Positions 52,553 through 60,962 of a stretch of DNA of 64,000 nucleotides are shown piece by piece. This DNA is from CAYJAY01 sp964368445 (GTDB lineage: Bacteria; Bacillota; Clostridia; Oscillospirales; Ruminococcaceae), in the NCBI GenBank assembly GCA_964368445.1, contig CAYJAY010000005.1:1-64000 (forward strand), given 5' to 3'. The translations under genes and the position numbers were made by a program. The notes under the pieces were generated by a model. The model did no database searches, was not told the origin of the DNA, and saw only the letters and a list, made by a program, of their open reading frames with translations. Every line of letters starts with the position of its first letter. Within the stretch, counting starts at the first letter, position 1.

Positions 52553-53125
52553 TTATATATCTAGTTGTTCATTTAAATTATCCAAAAGATCATCTAGATT
52601 ATTGTAGAACAACGGTTTATTCCTAAGGGCAATAGCTTGGTATGCGTCGTATACCCTGTCTTCATAACTAAACGTTATGTCAACGGTAATTGAGGAGATG
52701 TTTCCGCTTACTGCTTCGTTTGAAAAGACATCAAACGTTTCAAGATATTGCGACATTGGGGAGTCTATATTGTTTTGGTCTTTCACAAAGTCGGTTATCT
52801 GCGTGTCGCTTGCCGTTCCATACAACATCTTGTTTTGTTCTAGCCTAAACGCGTGAAGAGTTTTTGTTTTGTCGCTGTTTATGTTTACAACATATAAAAT
52901 ATCTTGTGCGTCATCAAACGCAAGGCCGCCGTTACAGTCGACAATGCGTTCTTGTAACTGCGACATGACGATTTGAGATTCATACTGCATGTTTGTCGTT
53001 CTAAACATATTCGCATATGTTCTTGAACTTGTTGTCATTAAAACAGTCAAGCTTGTTATAACAAAGCTTAAAATTGCTATCGACACCAAAAGTTCAACCA
53101 TTGTAAAACCTTTGTTGTTTTTCAT
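52553..53125 (-). CDS. Prepilin-like protein (PulJ/PilW-type minor pilin)
   Basis: A 190-residue prepilin with leader MKNNKG and the site G|FTMVELLVSIAILSFVITSL, with Glu at +5. The globular part begins with SSRTYANMFRTTNMQYESQIVMSQLQERIVD-like sequence (cited in part), as in GspJ/PilW minor pilins that prime pilus assembly. AAAGGAGATTTAT precedes the ATG. It is 51 bp from the upstream prepilin gene, so the two are co-transcribed. Confidence 0.88.
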   Translation of the reverse strand: MKNNKGFTMVELLVSIAILSFVITSLTVLMTTSSRTYANMFRTTNMQYESQIVMSQLQERIVDCNGGLAFDDAQDILYVVNINSDKTKTLHAFRLEQNKMLYGTASDTQITDFVKDQNNIDSPMSQYLETFDVFSNEAVSGNISSITVDITFSYEDRVYDAYQAIALRNKPLFYNNLDDLLDNLNEQLDI

Positions 53126-53176
53126 ATAAATCTCCTTTCAATCATAAACAGCTGTTTGCAGCTGGTTGCAATTTTT

Positions 53177-53674
53177 TTATTCAACTTCATGGTATCCCGT
53201 TTCGGGTGTAATCGTCAAATTATATACCTTTGAGCCGGAACTTACCGTTATACGATGTATGTTAAGCGGTTGTTTAATAGCGCCGCTGGTGTCATACGAT
53301 ATTTCTAATGTATCCGCGTTGTCGTCCAACGTTGTTGTCGTTTCTGTTTCGCCGACTTTCGTTGTATAACTAACCGTTACCGCCGCCGTTGCTATTTGTT
53401 CTTGTTCTTTTCTTCCGTTGGACAAAATTGTGCCGTATACGTTGCCGTCGACATAGCTAAGCTCAAAAACGGGGTTAACCGCTCCGCTAAGCGTCGAGAC
53501 GCGACAGCTTGAAAGCATCGACGAAACTTCGTTTATCGATTGTTTCGCGTTTGTCGCAAACACTTGATATGTGGTTGTTGCAACCACCGAGGTGAGCACC
53601 GCGATAATCGCAACGACTATTATAAGCTCGACAAGGGTGAAACCACTATTCGATTTTTTAATAAAGCTTTTCAT
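53177..53674 (-). CDS. Prepilin-like protein (GspH/FimT-type)
   Basis: A 165-residue prepilin. The leader MKSFIKKSNSG precedes FTLVELIIVVAIIAVLTSVV. The C-terminal part, VYGTILSNGRKEQEQIA and IHRITVSSGSKVYNLTITPETG, is beta-rich, as in GspH/FimT minor pilins. The first 11 codons and about 138 bp upstream are virtually identical to those of the prepilin gene at 56494-57747. No ribosome site is visible at normal distance; AAAGG lies about 20 bases upstream. Confidence 0.85.
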   Translation of the reverse strand: MKSFIKKSNSGFTLVELIIVVAIIAVLTSVVATTTYQVFATNAKQSINEVSSMLSSCRVSTLSGAVNPVFELSYVDGNVYGTILSNGRKEQEQIATAAVTVSYTTKVGETETTTTLDDNADTLEISYDTSGAIKQPLNIHRITVSSGSKVYNLTITPETGYHEVE

Positions 53675-53812
53675 TATATAAAAGAAGTTTTGCCTTTCTG
53701 TTAGTTAGTTGATAGTTAATAATTCGTAATTCGTAATTCGTAATTCGTAATTGAGGTGCGCCACTTCGTGGCGGGATTTTAATAATGAATTAGGAATGAG
53801 GAATGAGGAATG
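53625..53812. repeat. 188-bp direct repeat, copy 1 (prepilin start plus leader)
   Basis: Matches 57698-57885 with a single difference (53637 G versus C). It covers the prepilin leader codons, the untranslated leader, four TAATTCG heptads, the GCCAC-TTC-GTGGC hairpin and three GAGGAAT heptads. Confidence 0.93.
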
Positions 53813-53814
53813 TC

Positions 53815-54250
53815 GGTGCGCCACTTCGTGGCGGGATTTGAATATGGTTTTCGGCTTTTTGCATTTCTAAAAATAGCAGACGTAGGGCAAGGGCTCTGCT
53901 CTTGCCGCGCTCGTCGCCCGAACCACGCAACAAACGGCGGTCGGTGCGCCACTTCGTGGCGGGATTTTAATATGGTTTTCGGCCTTTTGCATTTCTAAAA
54001 AATAGCAGACGTAGGGCAAGGGCTCTGCTCAGAGCTCTGCTCTTGCCGCGCTCGTCGCCCGAACCATGCCACAAACGGCGGAACGTAGGGGCGACCTGTG
54101 GTCGTCCGCCCTCATCACCCCCTACGACCGCATATTTTGACTATGCGGTAAAATCTATAAATCTTTGTCATTCAAATAACGGCGTAATGCCGTCAATTCG
54201 TCGGAACGACGAACCAAAATTACGCATTACGCATTACGAATTACGAATTA
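53815..54250. repeat. Repeat mosaic bounded by opposing heptad arrays
   Basis: Two further GCCAC-TTC-GTGGC hairpins (about 53818 and 53947), each followed by GGGATTT and an ATATGGTTTTCGG motif; two GTAGGGCAAGGGCTCTGCTC palindromes (53882 and 54009), the second with an extra AGAGCTCTGCTC unit; a GGGGCGACC/GGTCGTCC hairpin (about 54084-54105); and CGAATTA-type heptads at 54221-54250. No gene is credible here. Confidence 0.8.
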
Positions 54251-54256
54251 ACAAAT

Positions 54257-56398
54257 CTAGTTTTTCGTCCAGTTCGCGTATGTGACCATGTCGGTTATGT
54301 CGCGAACCTCGGTTTGTTCCATAGTTCCGGTAATCGAAGCGGTGCCCGCTATTGTGAACAACTCGCTTATTGATATGCCGTTATATGTCGCGGAAAATGC
54401 GGAGGACACGCCGTCCGGGTCAGAGGATATTTGGTCGGCGCTCCCGCTTATCGTTATGTCTTTATCTGAAAGTATCAAACCGGAAAAGTCTTGATTTAAT
54501 GTAACATCTCCTGTTGAAATAATAAGTTTAACATCCGGATATCTGTTTAAATCGTCAAACGCGAGAGATTTGTTTACAACAAGCGCGACAACGTCACCAG
54601 AGCTGTTTTTAAACTCGTAAATCCCTGAAACCTCTTGGTTTTTCGTTATAAACTTTTCAAGCTCGCCGGTGTCTACAAGATGTTCAAATGGGTTTGGTTT
54701 AGTTGTGGTGGCGGTTGAAAGGCTTTTAACTATGTTGTCGAACGAGTCTTTTACATATTCGGCGCTTTCGGTTGCAATGTTTCGTTGTGTTCCAAGCGAA
54801 TATACGCCCGTATTGCTTTCTATGATATAGTTTCCGGCGACTTGGGGAATTCCCCCCACCGTTGAAAGTTCGGCATAGTCTTCGATGTATCCGGTTATTT
54901 CGGAGGTGTTGGTGTTAAAATAGTCTCGGAAATATCTGTTGGCATTTGCGGTGTCACTAAAAGTTATGAAATAGTATACTGCGCTTTTTCCTGTTCCGAC
55001 AAGCGGATATGTTAACGTCATGATATCTGCGCTGTAGCTGTTGAGCGAATTTGCTCCGATAATAGCTGCGTTTTTGTCCACCCCGTTTATATCGGGAAAA
55101 TCAGACGGGTCGGTTGGCGTTGTCATGACGAGCGGATTTGAAACAATCCCCGAAGAACTCGGGAATATAGAGATCGGCGCAAGGTATGCCAACTGGTTGG
55201 GGCGCGCCGAAATGCTCTCGCCCATAAGCGAATTACCTTCGGACGCTACTATAAAGCTGTGTCCGGCAAGCATGAGAAAATCCGTTCCCGAAAGGTCGAG
55301 TTGTGTGTCAAGCCCGTTCAAAAGAATCGAACTGCTTTCGTTGGGGTCGATAGTGCTGTTGCCAAAACCCAATAAACTTCCGTTTATCTCGGCGCTCGAT
55401 TGGTTTCCATCAAGCGCTAGGTCGTTTTGTATATATATGCTACTGTCGCTTTCCGAGTTGATAGATGCGTCGTTTTTAAGCGAGATGTCACCCGCCCAAA
55501 TCTCGGCGGTTGAACTTAAACTAAATATATTTGAAGTTAAAATGTCAAGAGATTCTTTTGCTATTAAAGTTTCGTTAACGTTAGTATTACCATTGGTTGA
55601 CACAGTGTTTCCATAGATTCCGCCGTTAAACGTTGTCGATACCGTTGCGCTTAAATCTTCTGTCGCCACAAGGCAAAAATCCACCGCGTTTGAAAAATCA
55701 ATCGCTTGTGCCGTGCTTGTTAAAAAGTTTTCGCCAAACGTTACGACTATGTCAGAGGTAATCTTTGTGCCTATGTTTGTATCGGGGTCGATATAAGTTA
55801 CGCTTATTCCCTCGAAAGTTACCGAACTTTCGTCATATTTAATCGTGCCGACATTTCCAATCGGAGAACTACTTACGCCTTTATTTCCGCTAAGGTGGAT
55901 TGGGCGATCACTCGTTCCGGTTGAGGGTACTCCTTCGACAAAGATACTTTGATCGTCAACCCCCGCTTCAGCGAGGTAGGTTATAAAGAAATCCGCATAG
56001 TAAAAATAAACGGGTTTTCCATTACTTTCTCCTTGTTGAATGATAAAATCGGGAGAGGCACTATACGTGTCCAAAAATTTTAACATCGTTTCGGCCATCG
56101 TTGCGCCTTCGTTTGGATCGGTCGTCGAAGTTTTGAAAACGCTTTCGTATGCAGTCGCTAAAGCTTCCGACATCGTGTGTTCCATGCCGACTTTAATCTC
56201 GTCCATAAGCGCTTCGCTGTCGTAAAATCCGCGTATGCCTGCCGCTTCGGTCTGTTCTATCCTAAGCGCAGTGTAACTCATAAAAACCATTATGCTAGTA
56301 AGGGTTAAAAGAAAAAACATCGACACCAATACGGTCACAATAGTAGCACCGTTGTTTTGTTTAAGCGCTAAAATCGCGCCGTTAAATCTTCGTTTCAT
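54257..56398 (-). CDS. Large PilX-like pilus-associated membrane protein
   Basis: A 713-residue protein. An N-terminal hydrophobic helix, ATIVTVLVSMFFLLTLTSIMVFM (about 18-40), follows a basic leader and LKQNNGA, as in PilX/PilV-type proteins, but without a clear G|FTLVE site. The long exterior is Ser/Thr/Asn-rich, with beta-helix-like repeats (about 250-400: GNTNVNETLIAKESLDI, ISLKNDASINSESDSSIYIQ). The start ATG at 56398 follows AAAGGGG; the frame is open to 56440. It lies between two prepilin genes. It is probably an external pilus tip or adhesive subunit. Confidence 0.65.
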   Translation of the reverse strand: MKRRFNGAILALKQNNGATIVTVLVSMFFLLTLTSIMVFMSYTALRIEQTEAAGIRGFYDSEALMDEIKVGMEHTMSEALATAYESVFKTSTTDPNEGATMAETMLKFLDTYSASPDFIIQQGESNGKPVYFYYADFFITYLAEAGVDDQSIFVEGVPSTGTSDRPIHLSGNKGVSSSPIGNVGTIKYDESSVTFEGISVTYIDPDTNIGTKITSDIVVTFGENFLTSTAQAIDFSNAVDFCLVATEDLSATVSTTFNGGIYGNTVSTNGNTNVNETLIAKESLDILTSNIFSLSSTAEIWAGDISLKNDASINSESDSSIYIQNDLALDGNQSSAEINGSLLGFGNSTIDPNESSSILLNGLDTQLDLSGTDFLMLAGHSFIVASEGNSLMGESISARPNQLAYLAPISIFPSSSGIVSNPLVMTTPTDPSDFPDINGVDKNAAIIGANSLNSYSADIMTLTYPLVGTGKSAVYYFITFSDTANANRYFRDYFNTNTSEITGYIEDYAELSTVGGIPQVAGNYIIESNTGVYSLGTQRNIATESAEYVKDSFDNIVKSLSTATTTKPNPFEHLVDTGELEKFITKNQEVSGIYEFKNSSGDVVALVVNKSLAFDDLNRYPDVKLIISTGDVTLNQDFSGLILSDKDITISGSADQISSDPDGVSSAFSATYNGISISELFTIAGTASITGTMEQTEVRDITDMVTYANWTKN

Positions 56399-56493
56399 AT
56401 CTTTTTCCCCTTTCGTTAAATTTTGCTTTAATCTTTTCATCTGTTCTTTCTATACTTTTAAGTTCAAAAAATATTTATCTAAAATTTTTAAAT

Positions 56494-57747
56494 CTATCTT
56501 AACTTAATTAAATCAACGTCGTACACAGCGCCCGAAATATACATGCTGTCGCCGTCGACGTTTCTTTCAAAAAGTTCTATATCTATTCTGAAAATTCTGT
56601 CGATTGCTTCAGACGCAAGCAAGTTTGTGGCTGAACCGGGCGGGTTAAATATGTTTGAGTTTATAAAGAACTCCGCTTTTGTGGGCACTCCTTGTCCCGT
56701 AAGGTTTTTTTCTAGGTTGTGCATTATTTCGAGGTCGACAGATGTGGAGTTGGTTTCTTCTACATAAACGTTAAATCCACCTTTATTTGTGTGAGCAATT
56801 TCGCTCGTTCCAAGCTCCGCTTCGTCAAGATTTGGGTCGGCTTGTTTTGAAAGCGCAACGGTAACGGGGAAATCATTACTGTTTTTAATCGTTATGTTGT
56901 CTTCGCCGTTTTGATACCACGGGAAAAACGATATAAACACGGTTGGGTAATCGGCGGAACTTGACGGTTTTGCTATCCCTTCGGGGCCTGTTAGGTTGAC
57001 GGTTTTTTCCCATGAATACGGTGTTCCGGCAACAGCGGAAGACCCAGCCGGATAGGTATATTCATAACTATAGCTCAACGACATGTGGATAGTTTCAACC
57101 CCTCCGTCGTCTTTTTGCGTTATGTCAAGGACAATGTTTCGGTCTTGGGCTACGCTTGAACGTGCCGGGAAAACATCAGGATCTAGGTCATATCCTTTTG
57201 AAGCCGCTTCAAGTTTAAATTCGTTCCACGATATCTCGTCGAAGTCGTTTGTCGAGCCGTCAATCTTAGACGCGACAAAACCGACATCGAAGTTTTGGAA
57301 AACGTTTTTATCGTTTATTGCGTCAAAATGGTTCTCGTTGCTAGGGTCAATCTTAATTACCGCGTTGTATGTCGAATATCCGCTTACAAGATTTTTGTAT
57401 TCTATATAATATGGTGGTGCAACAGGGTCTGTTGCAGGGGCGACATAAGCGTTGCCATCCGGTTCAACAAACCGCACCTCAATTTCGCCTGTTTCTGTGT
57501 GGACAGAGGGAATTGTCGAACTGTCGGGGTTGTCCAGAAGTTCTGAAATGTCCATGACCTCAAACTGTTCCGCAAGGCTTTCCGCCAACATTGTGGCGTC
57601 GCTTAGCTCGTAGCTGTCCGAAACAAAGTTTCCGGACGAGATGATAGCCGACGTTATCGGTATTAGAATAATCGCCAAAATCGCGACACCTATCATGAGC
57701 TCGACAAGGCTGAAACCACTATTCGATTTTTTAATAAAGCTTTTCAT
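56494..57747 (-). CDS. Large prepilin-like protein (PilV/GspI-type N-terminus)
   Basis: A 417-residue prepilin with leader MKSFIKKSNSG and the site G|FSLVELMIGVAILAIILIPIT, Glu at +5. The globular part is long for a minor pilin, with NGEDNITIKNSNDFPVTVAL and VEETNSTSVDLEIMHNLE suggesting added beta-sandwich domains. Its start shares the 188-bp repeat with the gene at 53177-53674, so the two 5' ends have been duplicated or homogenised. No normal ribosome site is seen. It follows PilO after a 420-bp repeat-filled gap. Confidence 0.82.
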   Translation of the reverse strand: MKSFIKKSNSGFSLVELMIGVAILAIILIPITSAIISSGNFVSDSYELSDATMLAESLAEQFEVMDISELLDNPDSSTIPSVHTETGEIEVRFVEPDGNAYVAPATDPVAPPYYIEYKNLVSGYSTYNAVIKIDPSNENHFDAINDKNVFQNFDVGFVASKIDGSTNDFDEISWNEFKLEAASKGYDLDPDVFPARSSVAQDRNIVLDITQKDDGGVETIHMSLSYSYEYTYPAGSSAVAGTPYSWEKTVNLTGPEGIAKPSSSADYPTVFISFFPWYQNGEDNITIKNSNDFPVTVALSKQADPNLDEAELGTSEIAHTNKGGFNVYVEETNSTSVDLEIMHNLEKNLTGQGVPTKAEFFINSNIFNPPGSATNLLASEAIDRIFRIDIELFERNVDGDSMYISGAVYDVDLIKLR

Positions 57748-57885
57748 TATATAAAAGAAGTTTTGCCTTTCTGTTAGTTAGTTGATAGTTAATAATTCGT
57801 AATTCGTAATTCGTAATTCGTAATTGAGGTGCGCCACTTCGTGGCGGGATTTTAATAATGAATTAGGAATGAGGAATGAGGAATG
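57698..57885. repeat. 188-bp direct repeat, copy 2 (prepilin start plus leader)
   Basis: Partner of 53625-53812, offset 4073 bp, same orientation, one mismatch. Confidence 0.93.
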
Positions 57886-57892
57886 AATGTGT

Positions 57893-58135
57893 CGCATCAA
57901 GGGCGACCGATTTAAATGGGGCTTTCGCCCCAAACCCCACTACAGAAAACGAAACTGCTATAGACTTTTGTCATTTAAATTGTGCTCGTAATCATTGGTG
58001 CAACTGAAAAGGCAAGAGCAAAGCTCTGAGCAGAGCCTTTGCCCTACGGTTTGTCTATTTTAGCAATGTTGAAACACCAAGCCATTAACAAACGAAAATT
58101 CTACAAAACGATATATTTAATTTTCGCCGTAAGGC
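57893..58135 (+). repeat. Long imperfect inverted repeat, left arm
   Basis: Contains GGGCTTTCGCCC, an ACTGCTATAGAC motif, TGTCATTTAAAT, CTCGTAATCAT, the palindrome GGCAAGAGC...GCCTTTGCC with CTAC, GTTGAAACACCAA and AACAAACGAAAATTC in this order. The same motifs appear in reverse order and complement at 60680-60925. Confidence 0.85.
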
Positions 58136-58167
58136 GCACCAACATTCCTAATTCCTCATTTTAACCC

Positions 58168-58848
58168 CTACTCTTCTGCCGCGCCCGAAAGCAGGACCGC
58201 AAACGGGTTGGGGTTTCCTATCGGAACTTGCGGTATCGGCAACGGTTGGTATTCGGCTTCGTTATATTCGATGTAGTATTTCGAAACGCTAAGGTTAACA
58301 GCAAGCTGTGCCGTTGTTGCATCATACGTCATGCTGACCATGTCTATCGAGGTTCTGTCGTCATAGTTGTAGATATAATCAAATGCTTCTTTCATTCCGT
58401 CATACGCAAACACGCCGTCAAGGCTTGATTGTTTAACAAATGACGTCATCGAGGTCAACACCTCGTCGCTACCAACCGGCGCATAGCCGTTGAACGTTGA
58501 AATTGTTATAGGTTCGGTGAACGAAACGCTCGCTATTTCGCCTTGCGACATTTCCTCGAGGTCAAGAACCCATATTATCGTGTCTTCCTCGCTTACATAA
58601 GCGGGATAGTGGTTAAGCTGTTCGCGGGAATATTGTTTGTTTTGTTCCGTTAGTTGTTCGTATTCCGGGAGTTTTTCAAGATGCATTTCAAGAATGTCGA
58701 TCTCGTCTTGAAGCGTTTGGGTTTCAAATCTTAAATTTTCCGCGGCTTGGGTTAAAGGCAAAAGTATAAACATAAACGTTGCCGCAAACACCACAGCACC
58801 GACCAAAGAAAGGATGAGACCTTTTTTGTCATTGTTCTTGTTGTTCAT
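58168..58848 (-). CDS. pilO: Type IV pilus inner-membrane alignment protein PilO-like
   Basis: A 226-residue bitopic protein. A transmembrane helix (LILSLVGAVVFAATFMFILLPL, about 11-32) follows a short cytoplasmic end. A coiled coil with LQDEIDILEMHLEKLPEYEQL (about 46-66) leads to a ferredoxin-like external domain, then a Pro-rich end. This matches PilO/GspM. It would dimerise with the PilN half of the upstream fusion. AAGGAGGGATTTTTA precedes the ATG, 13 bp after the fusion gene, showing coupling. Confidence 0.82.
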   Translation of the reverse strand: MNNKNNDKKGLILSLVGAVVFAATFMFILLPLTQAAENLRFETQTLQDEIDILEMHLEKLPEYEQLTEQNKQYSREQLNHYPAYVSEEDTIIWVLDLEEMSQGEIASVSFTEPITISTFNGYAPVGSDEVLTSMTSFVKQSSLDGVFAYDGMKEAFDYIYNYDDRTSIDMVSMTYDATTAQLAVNLSVSKYYIEYNEAEYQPLPIPQVPIGNPNPFAVLLSGAAEE

Positions 58849-58861
58849 TAAAAATCCCTCC

Positions 58862-60505
58862 TTATATACCTTCTAAATCAAGTTCGGCTTGTTCTTCAAG
58901 TGAAAGCTCTTCGCCTTCTGTCGGGGCGTCTACCTGTTCGGTTTCGGGAAGTTCATATGCACACACGACCGAGAACGTAACAACCGGAATTCCGGCATCT
59001 CCAACGTCTTGCGCCACTCCACCGACCGAAAGATGTTGGATAGTTTCAAACGACCGAAGTTGTGAAAGCGTCATCGCCGCGTCTTCCATTGTCGACGTCG
59101 TTATGTTAAGCGTAACGCCAAATTCGTCGCAACTTGCGGATAAAAGCAAAAGTCTTGACGGCATTTTTTGTTCAAGTTCTTCCAAGAAAGCCCTTAAGCC
59201 GGCGTTGTAGTTGACAGATTGTTGTTCAAGCGCCTCAAAATTTTGTTTGATTATGTCATATTCAAGATAAAGGTCGTATGCTTCTTGGACATGCGCTAGT
59301 TCTTCGATTCTGTTTTGTGCGGCGGAGTTTTCCGCAACACTTATGAAATAGTATATGCCCCCGTATGCCGCAACACCTATCGATAACAATAAAAATCCTA
59401 TGAAAAACGTCATTGTTGCCGCTTTAGAGGAAACTTTCGATTTTTTGGCGATACCGCCGGTTCTTGATTTTTTCGCGTTGGAGATGCTGACGTCCAACGG
59501 TTTAATCATGGCGCTTGCTATCGAAACATAGAACCCGACTTTTGACCCGGCGATAACCGCGCCATAGCCTGCGATGTCTTCAATTGTGTATACATCAACC
59601 TTTGTTTCGGTGGCGAGGGCTTTTTTAATTCCGGCAATCCCCGAACATGTGTCGACAAGTATAATGCGTTCGATGTCCATGTTTCGGTTGGACGATTTGA
59701 AAAAGTCTATCATACGCGTGACCGCGCCGGCAAACCTTGCCGAGACTTCTTCGAAACGTTGTCGCGGAATGTTGTCGCCCACCCACGTTGGGTTGTCGCT
59801 CATGTCGAGAATATAGGAATATTTATCTTGATCTCGGTCGACCGAGGGTAAGGCAAGGTTAAGATATTCATCGCCGCCAAACGGCATGGCGTGTTGCAAA
59901 AGTAAAGCGTTGTTTTGCATAAACGTTGCGATGCTTTGGCGCGAACCCAAACTTATAAACATCGTGACGCCGGCAACGTTAAGGTCGTGGAACAGTTGGT
60001 ATTGACTGTTGGTGTAGACGTCGAACGAATGAAGTTCAAGCCCCGAAAGACTTGCGAGTTTTTCGTATGAGCTCATGAGTTGTTTTGGAATAGCCATGAC
60101 CATTACGCGAAAACCGGGTTTATCGCCTTCGATATTTTCAAGCATGGTATACGAGATTTGATAGCTAGCAAGGTCGATTGGGAAATATGTCGAAGCGTTT
60201 GCCGAGATTATCGAATCTATCTGGCGTTCTTTGACGGGGGGTAAAGATATCTTACGACTCACTATCTTAGGCGACGTGAGCACAAATATAACATCTTTTG
60301 TTTCTGACATTCCGTGGCTTGCCAGTTTTTCTTTTAACGTATTTGCGAAAACTTCGGGCGCTGTTATCTGTCCATCCAAAACAGTTTGAGGCGGTGTTTC
60401 AAAATACATCGCTTTGTGCATACTTGAAACCGTTCCGCGTTTGGAAACGAGCGCCGCTTTTGTTATTTTGTCTGAAACTTCAATACATAGCGTGAGTCTG
60501 TCCAT
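58862..60505 (-). CDS. PilM-PilN fusion protein of the type IV pilus alignment complex
   Basis: A 547-residue protein joining two normally separate subunits. Residues 1 to about 340 are an actin/FtsA-like PilM: LCIEVSDKITKAALVSKRG, SRKISLPPVKERQIDSII, FISLGSRQSIATFM, ERIILVDTCSGIAGI. After a basic linker (342-362), a transmembrane helix (363-390) and a coiled coil plus ferredoxin-like domain (about 395-520) match PilN. The Glu-rich tail follows. The usual PilN peptide that docks on PilM is replaced by a covalent linker. PilO follows directly. GGAG lies about 11 bases before the ATG. Confidence 0.85.
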   Translation of the reverse strand: MDRLTLCIEVSDKITKAALVSKRGTVSSMHKAMYFETPPQTVLDGQITAPEVFANTLKEKLASHGMSETKDVIFVLTSPKIVSRKISLPPVKERQIDSIISANASTYFPIDLASYQISYTMLENIEGDKPGFRVMVMAIPKQLMSSYEKLASLSGLELHSFDVYTNSQYQLFHDLNVAGVTMFISLGSRQSIATFMQNNALLLQHAMPFGGDEYLNLALPSVDRDQDKYSYILDMSDNPTWVGDNIPRQRFEEVSARFAGAVTRMIDFFKSSNRNMDIERIILVDTCSGIAGIKKALATETKVDVYTIEDIAGYGAVIAGSKVGFYVSIASAMIKPLDVSISNAKKSRTGGIAKKSKVSSKAATMTFFIGFLLLSIGVAAYGGIYYFISVAENSAAQNRIEELAHVQEAYDLYLEYDIIKQNFEALEQQSVNYNAGLRAFLEELEQKMPSRLLLLSASCDEFGVTLNITTSTMEDAAMTLSQLRSFETIQHLSVGGVAQDVGDAGIPVVTFSVVCAYELPETEQVDAPTEGEELSLEEQAELDLEGI

Positions 60506-60565
60506 AGATTGTATACTCCGATTAAATTTGTTTGTGTAAAATTTATTTTAATTTATTTTGTTTAA

Positions 60566-60665
60566 TTCGTAAATTCTAATGCGTAATTCGTAATGCGCAA
60601 TTCGCAATTCGTAACTTCTAATGCGTAATTCGTAATTCGTAATTCGTAATTCGTAATTCGTAATT
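60566..60665. repeat. Long TAATTCG heptad array
   Basis: About twelve heptads in a row, some with GCG or CAATTCG variants, the longest array in the window. It faces an inverse array at 60930-60960, and the two bracket the right arm of the long inverted repeat. Confidence 0.88.
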
Positions 60666-60670
60666 GTGGA

Positions 60671-60960
60671 GCGGCTTACGCCGCGATTTAAATGACAAGA
60701 TTTTGTGGAATTTTCGTTTGTTAAAGAATTGGTGTTTCAACGTTGCCAAAATAGATAATCCGTAGGGCAAGGGCTTTGTTCAGAGCTTTGCTCTTGACTT
60801 TTCAGCTGCACCGATGATTACGAGCGAAATATTAAATGACAAATGTCTATAGCAGTTTTCGTTTTTTTGTAGTGGGAGCTCAGGGCGAAAGCCCCATTTA
60901 ATTCATCGCCCTTGGGGGCGATACATTAATTACGCATTACGAATTACGAATTACGAATTA
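60671..60960 (-). repeat. Long imperfect inverted repeat, right arm, with inverse heptads
   Basis: Starts with GCGGC-TTAC-GCCGC and ATTTAAATGACAAG (60671-60699), then the reverse-complement series of motifs found at 57893-58135, and ends with CGAATTA-type heptads at 60930-60960 that touch the prepilin peptidase stop. The palindrome at 60763-60800 (GGCAAGGGC...GCTCTTG) belongs to the CTAC hairpin family. Confidence 0.83.
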
Positions 60961-60962
60961 AA

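Noticed and set aside
60566..60665. CRISPR array
   Set aside because: The heptads are contiguous direct repeats of 7 bp with no spacers and no cas genes nearby.
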